Shown here piece by piece: positions 37,116-54,155 of a DNA stretch of 64,000 nucleotides. The position numbers and the translations under genes are program-made. Below the pieces are notes generated by a model, which had not been told where the DNA came from, did not search any database, and saw nothing but the letters and a program-made list of their open reading frames with translations. Every line of letters begins with the position of its first letter. Positions within the stretch are counted from its first letter, which is position 1. Source of the stretch: Eucalyptus grandis (Eukaryota; Streptophyta; Magnoliopsida; Myrtales; Myrtaceae); assembly GCF_016545825.1 (NCBI RefSeq), contig NC_052615.1, positions 15,802,520 through 15,866,519 on the forward strand. Direction: 5' to 3'.

Positions 37116-37377
37116 ATTTCTTTAGATATATTGATCCTTTGTTTAGGTAATAAAACTTACATGAACCGCATCTAGGGTTCCGAAGCCTGGATATTCTCCC
37201 CCTAGAAACTTGAAAGTAAGAAAAGCTGGAAAGGTTGGAATTCTCCCGATTTTTAGTAGAAAATTTACTTACATGTGCAAAATTTAATGCGATAAAAGTT
37301 GATTAAAAGTCCACAAATATGAGGTTGAGACTCTAATCAGATGTATAGTTGACCCTAACAAATACACACATATACAT

Positions 37378-39723
37378 TGTCGCGACCCAATTTTTCGGGG
37401 TGAGCCACCTATGGTTTGGCTAATGGATTGCTAAGTCTTTAAGCTTAGCTCGGGCTCTCCCAAGCCCATACCAATTCGCGACTTATGTTTTAATTCTGAA
37501 CATGCAAATTTTTTAATTAGGAGTCGCAACTAATTTATTTTTGGTGGGTCGATTAGAAACCCAAGTAAAGTAATGGGAGATTCACCTTACTCCTACGAAA
37601 GAGATTTATGAGTTCGGGGACTTAGTTACACTAGACTATCCTAGTGCCCTTTCGGTACCTTTTTATTTCATTTTTAAAAAAATGTTTGGTAATTGAATTG
37701 ATTTTAATTTAACTTCCTAACATGCGAGGTGATCATACATGTACGCATACCACCAATTTAACACTCAAGAAAGCAATTAAATATTGCAAAACATATCTAG
37801 GAGCAATGAAAGCATCTGCATTATTAAATCAGAATTCACATCAGCAGCCCTAGATATGATTTCTAATTAACATGCAATTTCAATTTTTGTTTTCACTTTA
37901 TTTAATGAAAATCATGACTTATGCAATGCATGTTAATAATCTAATATGACATGGCAGCATGACCTAAACTATATGACATGAAGAAATGCAATAATTAAAT
38001 GCAATCTAAATGACCTAATTCTAATGACATGCAATGCGATGCAATAACATACAAAATTATTTAAACTAAGATGACATGCCGCATATAATTTAGCACGTGA
38101 GTTATATGTCATGCGACATTTATTAAATGATTTAGTCTAATGACGAGGAAGTTCTAATGAACCTAATAAAAACTAAATGACGTGCATTTGATATTTCTAT
38201 TTAAAAATGAGAAAATGATCTAGCTAGATTAAGATTCTATCTAATTTAAACTAAGGATTAAGTCACATTAAATCCTAATTTAAACTAAAATATTATCTTA
38301 ATCTAACATGTAATTGATCTAATATGCAATGACGTGTGGAGCAAGCCCTAATTCTGCATGATATTTTTTTATCTTTTATTTTTTATTTAAAATTCAAAAT
38401 TTAAAATTGCCACGTAATTAAACATGCAACTAAAATCAAATTAATGCATTTTGTTTATATTTTTCAAACTGAAATCCTTATCCTAGATATGCAAGATAAC
38501 AAGAAATATTCTAAAACAAACTAAATCTTAATTGGAATATTTTTTGGATTTTTTTTAGTGGTTTTCAAAAACAAACAATTATCAACTAAACATTAAATTT
38601 AAACTAATCAAGGCATCCAATCAAGTAAAGAATTACAATGATCGAAAAAATAACATGTCATCTCACAAGTCAAATTAACGATTACTATAATCTTGAATGT
38701 CACGACAAGAAGATCAAAATAATTAAAAATCTGATCCGAATTCTTACGGATCAAATTAATAGTTATATTGATTCAATAATTAATGTGATATCGACAAAAT
38801 GCCCAAAAATTAATATAATTAAAAAAATGATCCGACGTCTTTACGGACCAAATTAATAATTATATAGTTATGGGCAAAACCTTAAGGATAATGCCTAAAC
38901 TATACAAATAATTAAAATTGACATCCCATGCTCTAACTTAAGCAAAAGCACTTAAAATAACTAGATAAAAAATAATAATAAAAGGATAAAAAGTAAATCA
39001 CCTAAAAAGGAAATTAAAAAAAAAAAAACAATGGTGGACGGCGCCGGGCGGAGGATGGCCGGCGTCAGAGCTCCGGCGAGGGCACAGCAGGTGCACGGTG
39101 AGGAGCTCCGGCGAGGACATTGTCGTGGGTCGGTACGGGCCTGCGTCGCGGGGGCTGCGTCGGGGCGCTCGGATCACGAGCTTCAGCCGGCGGGGCGCTG
39201 CAGGGACGACGGGAGGCCTCTGGTGGCTGCGATGAGGCTCGGCACCGGCGAAAGGGAAGTGTCGAGCTGGGTCCGGGGCTTCTGTCTTTGGGGACCTCGG
39301 ATTTGCAAGCGGAGGGACTCCGGGTGCTGGATCTCGACTCGACTGCGACTCTGGGTCACCGGTGGCTTGGGATCTGACGGCGAGGTGGTGCGGAGGCGGA
39401 GGCGCTCGGGTGCTCGCGGCTGTGGAGGCTCGGTCGTCGGATTGCCTGGCGTTCGATGCCGTTGGTGAGGGCAGAGGGTCTGGCAGTGGCGCGGCGGAGT
39501 GAGGCGGTGGTGCGTTGGAGGCTGGCGTCGCGGTGCCGGTGCAATGCACGGTCGGCGCGTCGGGGTCTCCGCGAGTTGCAGCGGCGGCGGGTGAGGAGTG
39601 GCTCCGGCGTCACGAACCAGCGCGGATTGGAGATGAGGCGGAGCACGCGGATTGGCGAGGTAGCGGATTTGGGGAAGATGATGAACAGTAAAGGTCAAAT
39701 CAACCTTTACCGTTTTTTACTTT

Positions 39724-39760
<37 letters not shown>

Positions 39761-40557
39761 TCACTCTCTCACGTTCTGACCTTTTCTTTTTTCTGCAGTT
39801 TTTCCTTTTGCACTTTCTGCAGAAAAATTTTCTTCTCCTTCTCTTTTCTTTTTCTGAATTTTTTTTCTCCAGAGAAGCCCCCGAAAGAAAAAACTGAACC
39901 CCTGTTTATAGAGTGAAAACCCAGTCTGTTCTACCTACGAATTATTTGCATAACAACCCAATTGCTGAGGATTACCTTCGAAAAGACGAGACGTGCTCAA
40001 CCAAAAAGAAGTTCCAAAATCTAAAATCATCTGTTAAAATCTTCTAAGCTGACTCACTCGATTATTGAAGATTTTATATACTGACTCAGCGATTGAAGAT
40101 AATCTGAATTTTCTTTTTTGTGAAGATTTTCTAGACAATTCACTCAAGATAAAGCTCCATTAACCAACTTTAAAATCTTTCGAAATCTCTATCCGCAACA
40201 AAATATTTTAGAATATTCCTTATCCTCCTTAATATTCCCAACTTTAAGATTATAGAGCGATTTTTTAATTTCCAAAAATCATCATAATATCGTATCAAAT
40301 CTTAAATTTTCACAAGATAATTAATTAAACATAACGACGGGCTTGGGTTAATTTTCTTCATGAGCTTAGTCCAGCCTGTTAATTTAAAACCCAAAACCAC
40401 CAATTCGACCCATTCGCCACCGGTCCAGTAAATAAAATGCAAAATATGCAAACTAAATGTAGCTATGCAATTAATATATATTTTTTAAGGATAAAATTAA
40501 CCCCTAATTTTTATGCAATAAATGATTAAATGGATCGCCAAAATTTAGGTGTCAACA
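37378..40557 (+). mobile_element. LTR-2: solo Ty3/gypsy-type LTR with TSD and empty site
   Basis: 3,180 bp, TGTCGCGACCC...GGTGTCAACA, flanked by TACAT at 37,373-37,377 and 40,558-40,562. Block A retains the unfilled site (TATATACATATGGCC near 24,740). It shares GGGTCGATTAGAAACCCAAG and CCCTTTCGGTACC with LTR-1 but the middle differs, so these are related subfamilies. 38,998-39,780 is GC-rich with a (TC)n run at 39,729-39,775; overlapping ORFs there in both strands are not credible genes. Confidence 0.85.
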
Positions 40558-40719
40558 TACATATGGCCTTCATTTCTGCATGAGATGCCTTTTTGAAGGA
40601 TCAAAACCAAGAGAAGAAAACTAAGTTTCAAGAACAAATTATAGAAACTGAGAGAGGAAGAACACAAGCTCTCTTGGCCATTTTTGTGCAATCAGCTTTC
40701 ACACTACTCTCTCTCTCTC

Positions 40720-40910
40720 TCTCCCCTTTCCTCTGATGAGCTGTTTTTGGGTCGTTCTTTGTTTTTAAATGGGTAGTTCATCATTCAAGGTCGTCTCTCT
40801 CTCTCCCCTTTCCTCTGATGAGCTGTTTTTGGGTCATTCTTTATTTTTAAACCACTGTTTTTGGGTCATTCTTTATTTTTAAACGGGTGGTTCATCATTC
40901 AAGCTCGTGC
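40720..40910. repeat. Repeated M4 leader segment
   Basis: CTCCCCTTTCCTCTGATGAG plus CTGTTTTTGGGTC is present twice, and a partial third copy begins near 40,855. Block A lacks the extra copies. Confidence 0.85.
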
Positions 40911-41865
40911 CTGGAGAAGAAAATTCAAAGTTTTTGGTCATGAAATTTGGACACTCTTGTCATTTTCCAAGCAAACAGTTGCAATTATCTCGTAATCATG
41001 GCATTCAATCCCCCGCAACTTGCCAAGGAAGAAGAGAAACAAGAAAATAGGTGGTGTAGATTGATTCCCAATTTGGTATAGGATATTGAAAAAATCGAGT
41101 TGTCAGGCATTTATACTATCACTTGGATCTTATCTCAATAGACTATTGGAATCTACTCATCCAAACGCCGTGACTCATATTTTTTAGGACGGTATAGAAT
41201 GTACTTGTGTTCAAATATCTCGCATTATTTGTTTACGAGATTTATATATTCTTTACATGCGTATGTTGTCTCTTCATCTACTTGTTAAATTTCATATGTT
41301 GTTCCTAACCTGAATTGAACAAGAGGAAAGGTGTTGAATTATCTCATTTGTTGAGCTCTTTATGTATAAGTGGTCTCTTAAGTTTCTGGTTCGGATGCTA
41401 ATTGTGGTATTGCTCTTTGATTTATTATTATTTATTTTCAGAATGAATTCTCGTGTGAAGTGCTATAAGCACCGAGAGACTAATTTAGCATTAAGTTTGT
41501 TAATCATTGCTAATCATTGGCGTTTTTTATATTTCGGGGTTCGGCCTTATTCTTTTTGCATTGCTTTAATTTAGTAATAAAAAAGAACTTAAGATTTATT
41601 TATATATATTGATAATATCTTGTTTATAGCACCTCAGTATCTTATTTCGGGAATTCAATATCATCATTACCGGAGTCCCGTCACAATAGTCGTAGCGTCT
41701 CGGTCGTGATTTGTCTTTAGCCGGTCAAAGTTAACGTCGAGGCCGCCGGCAGAAGTCAAAGTTAGGCACTGATTGGTTCAAAGCCGCGAGGCTTCCCGCA
41801 CCGGATAACCACCCCCTCTCCCTCCCTCTCTTTCCGACAGAACTGAAACTCAAGACAAGCTTCCG
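40911..41865 (+). promoter_or_regulatory. CRK-B upstream region
   Basis: Collinear with 24,905-25,020 plus 27,112-28,003, without LTR-1. Two of the four W-box cores of CRK-A remain: GGTCAA at 41,723 and AGTCAA at 41,754. The middle two are mutated (AGTTAA) or lost. Confidence 0.6.
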
Positions 41866-45830
<3,965 letters not shown>

Positions 45831-46100
45831 TCACAGATTGGAGTCTATATTTGTGTAAATCTTTTGCTTCATTGTGGATGGAACGACGAGCCAATGTGCC
45901 ATATCAGTATATAATTTGATAATGCATTATTTCATGTGTTGAATGGAATTTGGGATGATTATATGATGCTATGGTCTTTAAAAATGGGTGATATCTATTG
46001 CTCACATTACCGGCTATATACGGCATTTACTCTGAAAAAGTTACTTCAATTACATTTTATATTAATGGAAAAGATATTTGAAAGTTACTTTGCATTTTAA

Positions 46101-46283
46101 AGGTAGAAATACAGTGTAAGTGCCAAAACTTGGCACATGGCACACTTAAATACCCAAAGTTACTTTGCATTATAGAAGCAAAAATACAACACAAGTGCTA
46201 AAATTTGACAAGGAGGAATATTAAGTGTCAAAAGTTCGGAAAAGTATACTTAATTGCTAATTTCTTTGAAAAATTGGACAATT
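46101..46283. other. AT-rich spacer after block B
   Basis: Contains repeated phrases such as AAGTGCCAAAACTTGGCAC and CAAAGTTACTTTGCATT, resembling sequence at 63,772-63,850. Probably an old repeat. No gene seen. Confidence 0.4.
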
Positions 46284-49032
46284 AATGTGATATCCAGATT
46301 TTTCGTTTGACAAAATAGTGAGCCTCAAATGTCGCCATATTAATGAACTCACCACGCCACGTTAATGAACTCGCCTTTGGCACCATCAAGACAACTCAAA
46401 CCGTCAAGTCGACATTGTAGCAATGCGCCACTGTCACTCCGTCGTCCTGTGCTGTGTGGTTGAGACGCCATCCGAACAAGTCACCAGGTCTAGCGATCAC
46501 CTCGCATTGCCAAGCCCACTATTAAATTCCATCACCAGATTTTTCGTCCCTCGCTTCAGCAGTCTCGGTCATGGTTGAACCACCTTGGCCATCGGACCGC
46601 CGCCGTGACAACCACCAACACTAACACCACCTCAACCCACCGGCCAGCAGCCCACATCAACCCACAAGTGCCCCAAGTCAAGCCACCAACGCCCAAGGAC
46701 ACCTCGGCCGGTCAAGGGGACCGGCTGTCCGTTTCATCTGAAGACAACAGGATTTCAAGCGCCTCCACCAACGACACTCGTCGGCACCGAGAGAACGCAA
46801 CTCCAACAGCAACGCTTGAGGACCCCAAAAGAAGTCGCTACACTTCTTCCTCTCTTTATTCTTTCGGCAGATTACCTCTCCTCACCGTTCTTCCTCAGCA
46901 ACTCACTAGTTTTCCATCTGCTGCTCACAACAAGCAGTCGCCACGTGCTTTGTTCAATAGCCAACGAGGAACAGCCCCTCTTCTCAACTTGAAGCTAGGG
47001 GCAGTCCTTTCCTCGCAACTCAACCAAGCCGTCGCTACTGCCAGCCTCGCCTCAGTCCCGCCGAGACGTCACTACAATTCACGAGGACTTGAGGCTAGTA
47101 GATATCCTCCGTTCTATCCTATAGCAATTGACTGTTGTTTGACGAGGATGATTTCCTTAAAATCCAGTAGGCATTGTTTGGATCCTCATTCGATCGAAGG
47201 TTTTTATTGCGTTACCTAGCTAAATTGTCGAATTCGAAATAGTCAAGTTCGCGGTTGTATTGTAGAATGCATAGTTGGCCGAGATCTAGCACGTACGGGG
47301 ACTGAGGTGGCTGAATTCCTAAGCAAAACTAATACTTGGATTGAAGACAGATTCGAATTCTAGCGGAACCCCAAGTTTTGCTAATTATGTACCGACTTAG
47401 GTGATGTGAATTTCATGTGGCATTTTTCTCTTATTGGCTATTCTACGACATACTTTAATTTCAGAATTTTTAACTTCGTATGACAAAACAATATTTGAAA
47501 AACTACAAGGTTTGAAATCTGTTTTCGAGGTCACTGAACCGACCTCTGTTTGCTTTCAATTTTCCAAAAAAAATTTGGTCAAAAATTTTAACACGTGTCC
47601 TTCATAAAAGTTGTAGAGTACATCTTATGGTACTGTATATTAAATTTCCATGATTTTTCAGTCTCATTTAGCCTACGAAATATGTATTTTACTTCTCTAT
47701 TATGTTTTGGAAATTTTTATTATTGTGGGCCCGGATTACAAAAATTATTTAGAACTGTACAAGCTGAATCGGACTTTGAGCTCTTCAGAAAAATTGTCTC
47801 TCTAGATCTTGTCTATCTCATATTAAAGTTTCATAATTTTAAAACCCGTTTACCTAGACAACAGCTATTGTTTCTAAAGACACACGGAACACCTTATAAG
47901 GCTAGTTTGGGGCCTAGGATGTGGGATTCTTTTTGCAGTTCACCTAATATTAGCACGAGTGAGTTTATAGTAGTCTAGAGGTTTAACAATGACTGAGGAT
48001 TCGTTAGATTCATGCTTGAGTCATTGAATAGTAGTAACGCCAACGTGATTTTAAATTGAATTATAGAATTACTGCATCATGAAGTGGATGTGTGACTAAG
48101 AATGCCGTCGGTCCTTGGGACGACAATGCCTTCGGTTGTAGTAGGGATGCCTTGAGGAGTAACTAGGTTTCTCTAGATGTCTGAGGGGCCTAATGCTAAT
48201 CCCCGTATGTCCTCGTGATGCTAGGTGGGTGTGAGATGCTCAGGGGTTACAGGTTCCCTGAATTCAACCTTGGTACTTTTAAATTGAGTTAATGCTTTTA
48301 TTGATCTATGTTATTTTGAAATGGTTCTTTGATAATAGTTGTACTTTTAAACCAGTGGACCTTCCGCTTGCTTGGTTTAGACTCAATAGTTGTTGACTTT
48401 ATCTTTTCAGATCAATAGAAATGTCGATCCCACCTGCCTCTCTTATGGTTTGTTATGGGGTACCGGTCGATTTCACTTGGCAAGAGGACGAATCCATAGA
48501 CCCTGGTTTCCTAGATACGCTTTTCATCCGGATTAAGTCTCATTTGGTTGTGGATATTGAGCCTCCGACCGAGCAAGTCACTCTTGGTTCGTCGAAATGT
48601 ACGCCCACATCAATGTGCGCATGGTGGGTCCCCTCCCACTGTTCCTCAATGGGCTAGGAGATGTAGGCAACCCCGCCAAATAGAAGGGAGGTAGGAGGGC
48701 AGTTGGATTTTTGAGAACTTGGAAGATTTTGATTGAGCCAAGGGTCAAGGTTAGGCGACCACGTGTACAACTAGGTTGGGATGGGGTGACCGACTTATAG
48801 TACAGTGTAGTCAATAGTACTAACCTTTTGAAATTTCCTATTGTACCCAAACTATCGCCTGGCAAATGTATATAAATAAATAAGAAATGAAGTTGCCTAG
48901 TTTATAGAAGTCCCTGTACACCCCAGGATTACTTTAGTTCTTTACGCTTTTGCATGCTTAAGAAAAAGTGAAACAAAAATGATAACTGCGCTAGTAACTC
49001 TACATTAGTTGTGACGTGCTGAGGGCGTCGCA
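46284..49032 (+). repeat. Probable Ty3/gypsy LTR (5' LTR of a truncated element)
   Basis: The right end is supported: GGGCGTCGCA at 49,032 is followed seven bases on by a Met-tRNA primer site. The left end is tentatively TGTGATATCCAG at 46,284. About 2.7 kb, no pol domains. A 214-codon ORF (46,575-47,219) falls in its GC-rich first part and is probably not a gene. Confidence 0.5.
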
Positions 49033-49039
49033 TCTCTAA

Positions 49040-49051
49040 TGGTATTAGAGC
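49040..49051 (+). other. Primer-binding site of the gypsy element
   Basis: TGGTATTAGAGC, one change from the initiator-Met complement TGGTATCAGAGC. It shows plus-strand orientation. Confidence 0.7.
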
Positions 49052-49319
49052 ATAGGTTTGACTAGAGTGATAAAGTGTGTTAGCAATTGAAGGAGCTAGG
49101 ATGAGCGCTCGCAATAAGATACTAAATGCATATGTTTAAATTATTTTGGACAACGGGTGATGGACTATCACTTATAAAGTGCGGGTAACAATTTTAAGTT
49201 ATCTGTGTATTTCAGTGACATTCATATGTTACTGATGCGATTTTGCTTATGGTTATACGATTAGTGATGCCGGGTCACTAATTGTTTACGTGGGTAACGC
49301 TCAAGATTTGCAAGAAAAC

Positions 49320-49640
49320 ATGGTGAGGTCAAGAAGTTCTTCTCCATCGAGGACAGAGGCCAACACTGACAAGCTAACATGATATCTCCTCCAAAAAATT
49401 CAAATCATGCATATTGAAGTCTCCTATATCCATGAGCAGATTCCACGCTTGACGGGCTTAAAACAAGTGCTCTCGAGCAGGAACGATGGGAGATGACAAT
49501 CAAAAGATTTTTTACGATTTCCCTATTCAACCAAATACATCACAAAAACTTAACGAATGGTGGGTAACAAGCTCTCATTTTAACCTCAAATATTGATAGG
49601 ATTATGAGATTGTTGGTACATATAGCTACATTGTTTGATC
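49320..49640 (+). pseudogene. Gypsy gag stub
   Basis: An ATG at 49,320 begins MVRSRSSSPSRTEANTDKL and is soon followed by a stop. The frame resumes with helical-looking residues to about 49,480. No capsid, knuckle or pol follows, so the element is truncated here. The gag call rests on position after the primer site, not on a recognised domain. Confidence 0.4.
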
Positions 49641-50279
49641 GTAGGCATTCCAAGGTGAGTGGTGTTATCTCTTCTTCAAGTTTATCAATTCCTGTTTCGA
49701 AAGCAATATGGATTATATATTATATAAGTTATGGAATGGGATTGCTATTGCATAACAAACTAGATCAACATTTACCATTTCTTGATTATTTATGAATGTT
49801 TTAGAAAACGTGTTATGGAAGTTGTTGTGAAAGTTTACATATATGTGTTATGTTGCAAACAAATTTATTGAATGAGTTCTAAAATAATTTGGGAGACATT
49901 TTGAAATGTTATTGGTTTATGAAATGAATTCCGAAATGATATGAGTAATGTCTTGTATATTATATATTTTATTTGATAAATAGAGTAGGGTAAGATGATA
50001 TATTTTGGGTTTGCAAAACTTTTTTTATAGAATTTCATTGGCTTTGAGTTGTTTTATGAAATGTGATTTGATTCAGTATATGAAACCAATTGTCATATGG
50101 ACTGGTAAAGGGGTAAGTGTTATATGGTAATGTGAACTCATGTGAGCCACCTTTAGGGCCTTAAAGTCAAACGTGCTACATGACAACTCGAGCCACGTGG
50201 AAGTCACCTCTAGGACCTCATACTATTGATATATGTTGGTCAATGATTAAGTGCTACACAAGAATGAGAACGTGACTTT
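49641..50279. other. AT-rich region, probable LTR remnant
   Basis: Phrases such as TTATGAAATG(A/T), and GAGCCACCTTTAGGGCCTTA with a diverged partner CACCTCTAGGACCTCATACT, suggest a decayed LTR. No gene seen. Confidence 0.35.
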
Positions 50280-52429
50280 GTGGGAAAAGCTAAAAAGGAA
50301 GGTGTGCGGGTAGAGCTGTCGAAACAAGACTATTTGTTCAGGCAATAAAAACGCGGCAAGATACAGTAAAAAGTATATGGAGAAAATCTGAATACAACAT
50401 GAATGAAGTAATAAGCTTAACCAGTAATTATTTGACTTGTCAAGTAAAAGTTACGATATATTGATGCTGACACGAATTGATACGATAATAGGTATGGGTA
50501 CAACATATAAATGACGATTTGACCACACTGATAGGGTTCATGTGGTTCTAATGTAGTGGAGAAACGGTTGTGGTGGCACGATAACCTCTGTTCGAACAAA
50601 GGATACCACAACAATAACCATTCGGTAGCCTTATTTTTGTAATAAACTTGCATCAATAGCATCCTGGACTCAACTTTGGGTTGCCTCCACTTGCTTTACC
50701 TGCAAACTCAGAATAGCAAAAAAATTAAAAATTAAAAAAGAAGTCAACAACCCTACTACGTCTCATTTAGCATTTACCAATCAGTAACTTGCTCATGTCG
50801 ATAACCATTGATCGAAAGCCAACAAGCGCGAGACTCAAATAGGAAGAATCAGTTCAGAAATGCATGTGTGAATGTATAAATCGTTCAAAGTCAAAGTCGA
50901 GCTTGGAAGAGCTCAATTCCAAAAGTATTTGGTCAAGAAAATTCCAGTGCTTTCACTTTCTGAGCAAGTTGCATGCATTTACCTTATCGCCCTCCCATTT
51001 AATCATTTTCACTGCGTCCTCGACCTTGGCTAGTGCTCCCATTTGATATCTCAATTATATGAACGGCCCGTTCATATGAGAAATGTTAGTTACGAGATCT
51101 ATCACTCAATGCATCTAAGGTTGAGATAGAAAAGATCGTCATCCAAGTCATTTGTTAAGCTAATGATTGACCCGAATGAACCGAAAACAATATTGGGCAC
51201 CCAAAATAATGTCCAAGCTTTTATATACTGATCGTAAAAATAAGGATACAAAAAATTCATGTTCCATTATTGATGTGCTATGGTCCTTGTCCAATTTCGG
51301 TTTGCGCAGTTTATTTTGACATGTTTTATTTTTGAACTAAGATTCAATCCCAATTCTTAGATGATCTATCTTAAAATCAATTCCGCTTTCCAATACACTT
51401 TTTTTTGTGCATATCTTAACCCGTACTATCTTAATATGTCCTCAAAAAGCATGATTAAGATAATTCACAAAACCTATGATGAACAAACAAAAGTAGCAAT
51501 GAAACGATACTTATAATTTGTCGTGCACATTTATAGAACCAAGTTACCATTTTTGGAGGTGGTAAACACATCTAAAATAGGGTAAAATTGTTTTCTGCAT
51601 TGGTAAAATGATGTAAAATACAGTAAATATATCATAGAAAAGTCCATAATTCAAATTCATTTGCCTCATAATACATCGAATATGGATGAAACGGAGGTGG
51701 GAACAACTGAATATGTGTGTAAACTATATCCTAGTAATAATGGGTTCACAGAATATCTTAAGTTCAAATTCTATTTAGATGGATTTATGCAAAAGAAAAG
51801 AGCTAATTAATGGGCTGTATCCATAATGTTTAATATGTGGATGTATACGACTTAGTTTACTATGAATCAACATATGTTATTAATTATGCTATTGCTGTGA
51901 TGGTTTTTAGTACAATTTGGCGCATGATTCATATATTAAAGGGTATAGTATGCACTTGTCCGAGAAGTCCTCATTCCATTAACGAGGGAAAGACTTCGGA
52001 AAAGAGCCCTGAATTTTTATGTTCTGTTTTTTTCGGAGTAACGTATGTACGATGTATTGCCAATTTACCACCTATTATTCAAACGAAGGACCTCCGACAA
52101 TGGCAACAAACGGTTCAGCCAAATACATTCTCCAAATAATAGTGATCTAAAATGAAAACATGGTATCGATGCAAAACACGCGCAAGTTTTCGTAGGTACT
52201 TACATCAACGACATCCAGGGCTCCCCGGCGGGTCTCCTGGAATTGCCGGCCCTTTGCCTCCGAAGAGAAAGAAAGAGCCAGAAAAGATTAATAATTCTCC
52301 TGATCTTTGTTAGAAAATTGACTTGTGTATGCTAAATTAGATGTGTAGTTGAACACTAATCAAGACACGCTTATTCATAAACATACCTGATAAGCTGTTT
52401 TGGCCCCTTTGCGTCGTTCCCTATTTATA
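50280..52429 (-). pseudogene. Gene M copy 5: exon 1 deleted
   Basis: Minus strand. TATA box TATAAATA at 52,429-52,422 is kept, but exon 1 and its (GA)n leader are gone: the sequence jumps from ACATACCT to GATAAGCTG at 52,389. Exon 2 lies near 52,254-52,204, ending GAT before gtaagt. Exon 3 (51,024-50,983) encodes VEDAVKMIKWEGDK before gtaaat. Exon 4 starts at 50,699 after TTTGCAG (VKQVEATQS, stop, VQDAID). It agrees with M1 in phase and exon size, which is the main support for these exons. No CRK lies beside it. Confidence 0.45.
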
Positions 52430-52624
52430 CAGAAGTGGTTCTTCAGTCAAGGTCGTGCCCGCTTAAAGTTCAAAGTCTTTGGTCTTGAAGTTTCCACAGT
52501 CCTGCCATTTAGTAGGTGGTGAAGGACGATTCCATCTTTGAACAAAAATGTTGAAAATATGTGAATCTGTCGAGCATCAATAGTTCCTTCATAGAGAACC
52601 ACCGCTCACACCTTGTCTCCATAG

Positions 52625-53181
52625 ACTAAGGGTGTCAATGGCTCAAGTCGGGTCAGGTTTCCTTGCTACCCGACCCAACCCAAATTGTAAGGGTTGTGCG
52701 TTATCTCTAACCCAATTTGACCCGAAATGCATAGGATCCATAATGAAAACCCAGGTCGGATTGGGTCTGGAGAAGATGAAGATTTACATGAAATATGCTG
52801 TAATTAAATGAATAATTATACCGACAAGCATATTTTAATTTTACACAACTTAAATATAAAAAAATCACGCCTGTGCAATGCGTGTGTATGCTACTAGTTT
52901 AATTGGAAATTAAATGATATTAGATCATCATGTGATCGATATTCAATAGAAAAGACAATAATGGATCTCTTTGTGCTCCATTCAATAGTCTTATTGCATT
53001 ATATTCATTTAGCAAGATATACTCATTTGTGTACATGCCTAAACTTTCTCATTTTAGCTATTTATTCTTAAATCAAATATATTTATCCCTTCATATTCAT
53101 TGCTAATATCTATGACCATCAACGAAACAAAGATTGAATTATACAAAAAAAAAAAAAATCAAGATTATCTTGAGGAACTTC
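52625..53181. repeat. Spacer repeat upstream of M units (copy 3)
   Basis: Matches 14,205-14,750 and 33,540-34,030. Interrupted at GGAACTTC by the Sirevirus; the remainder continues at 62,704-62,770. Confidence 0.75.
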
Positions 53182-54093
53182 TGTTGGAGAAATCTTTCCA
53201 GAATATTTTGAAGCTGATAAAACGTTTCTATCAGTCTAGTCTGGATAAGTACAGATCTTTTGTTTAGAGTCTGAAGACTTTCAGATCACCAAACTCAAGA
53301 CTCAAGACTCAAGACTTAAGACTATTCTCATTGATAGTGTTTCTAATCTAGTGACGAAGGCAATCCAGAGCCAAAGTATTTGGTTCAGGATTTGGTCTTA
53401 TCCTCTGGAGAAGATCTCTTGGCTGGATAAATATAACGGATTCTTTTATTCGTAATCAAGATCGTTTGAAGATCCGATGGTCGATGAATTATTCTTGGAA
53501 GGTTCTATTCTTGGAAACCAAGATCCTGATTGTATGGGCGAACAGGATTGATGGGCTATCGTCGGTTTCTTTAATAGCTCGAATGATCGTCTTGATTGAT
53601 TCCGTCCAACGGGTAGATTAAAGGAATTCCTTTGGTAAGTGCCAACGGATATGATGGCATAAAGGAGTATAAAAGGAAGACATTCTAGTTGCTTTAGTGC
53701 ATGATCGATAGAGAAATTCCAGAGTCTGAAGTACCTTGATTATTAGTCAATACATTCTGAGCAAAATTGTACACACAGAGAGTGTCTATACTTAGTGATA
53801 CCTTGAACGAGTGTGGTAGATCATCTACACCGAGAAAGCAAGGGAGAACAACACTGTAACATCTCTTTGTTCATAGTGGAATCCAGCCAATAGGCTGTCA
53901 GTGCAGAAGAGTAGACGTAGGCTTGACATAAGCCGAACCACTATAAATCGCGTGTTCAATTTTCTCTTCTCTCAGTCTTACTTTGATTATCGATTGTCTC
54001 AAATCCATCAACTGTCTAGTATTGTGCAATTATCGAGAAAAATCTTTTATATACCTATTCACCCTCCTCTAGGCACTTATACTAGCTATATCA
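53182..54093 (+). repeat. Sirevirus 5' LTR
   Basis: TGTTGGAGAAATC...GCTATATCA, 912 bp. About 25-30 differences from the 3' LTR counted by eye, roughly 3 percent, plus a few small indels. GGCATAAAGGAGTATAAAAGG at about 53,655 supplies a TATA box (TATAAAA). Confidence 0.95.
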
Positions 54094-54095
54094 AT

Positions 54096-54108
54096 TGGTA
54101 TCAAAGCC
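54096..54108 (+). other. Sirevirus primer-binding site
   Basis: TGGTATCAAAGCC, two bases after the LTR; a Met-tRNA complement with one change from the usual TGGTATCAGAGCC. Confidence 0.85.
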
Positions 54109-54155
54109 TGTGTACTTACTTTATTTGAAGTGTTTTACTTCGTAGTAAAAGATCC

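Larger units (their letters stand above)
34356..40681 (-). pseudogene. Gene M copy 4: secreted-peptide-like, split by LTR-2
   Basis: Exon 1 begins near the ATG at 40,681 and keeps a signal-like frame (FLKLSFLLLVLILQKGISC then RNEGH), one frame away from the ATG. LTR-2 (37,378-40,557) lies just downstream in intron 1. Exon 2 is 37,201-37,161 (GEYPGFGTLDAVH before gtaagt). Exon 3 is degenerate at about 35,745-35,708. Exon 4 (34,454-34,356) is intact after a TTTGCAG acceptor: 32 codons, EEQEEAAQDRAQDVIS then VSLLPKSGGRKCSLLL, and a TAG stop. It gives the best view of the C-terminus. Family unknown; probably inactive. Confidence 0.48.

Noticed and set aside
38998..39780. Overlapping ORFs up to 183 codons on both strands
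   Set aside because: Inside LTR-2; mutual shadows in a GC-rich segment with no recognisable domain.
46575..47219. 214-codon ORF (Thr/Ser/Pro-rich)
   Set aside because: Falls in the GC-rich first part of a probable gypsy LTR; no domain or codon support. Kept only as a remark.
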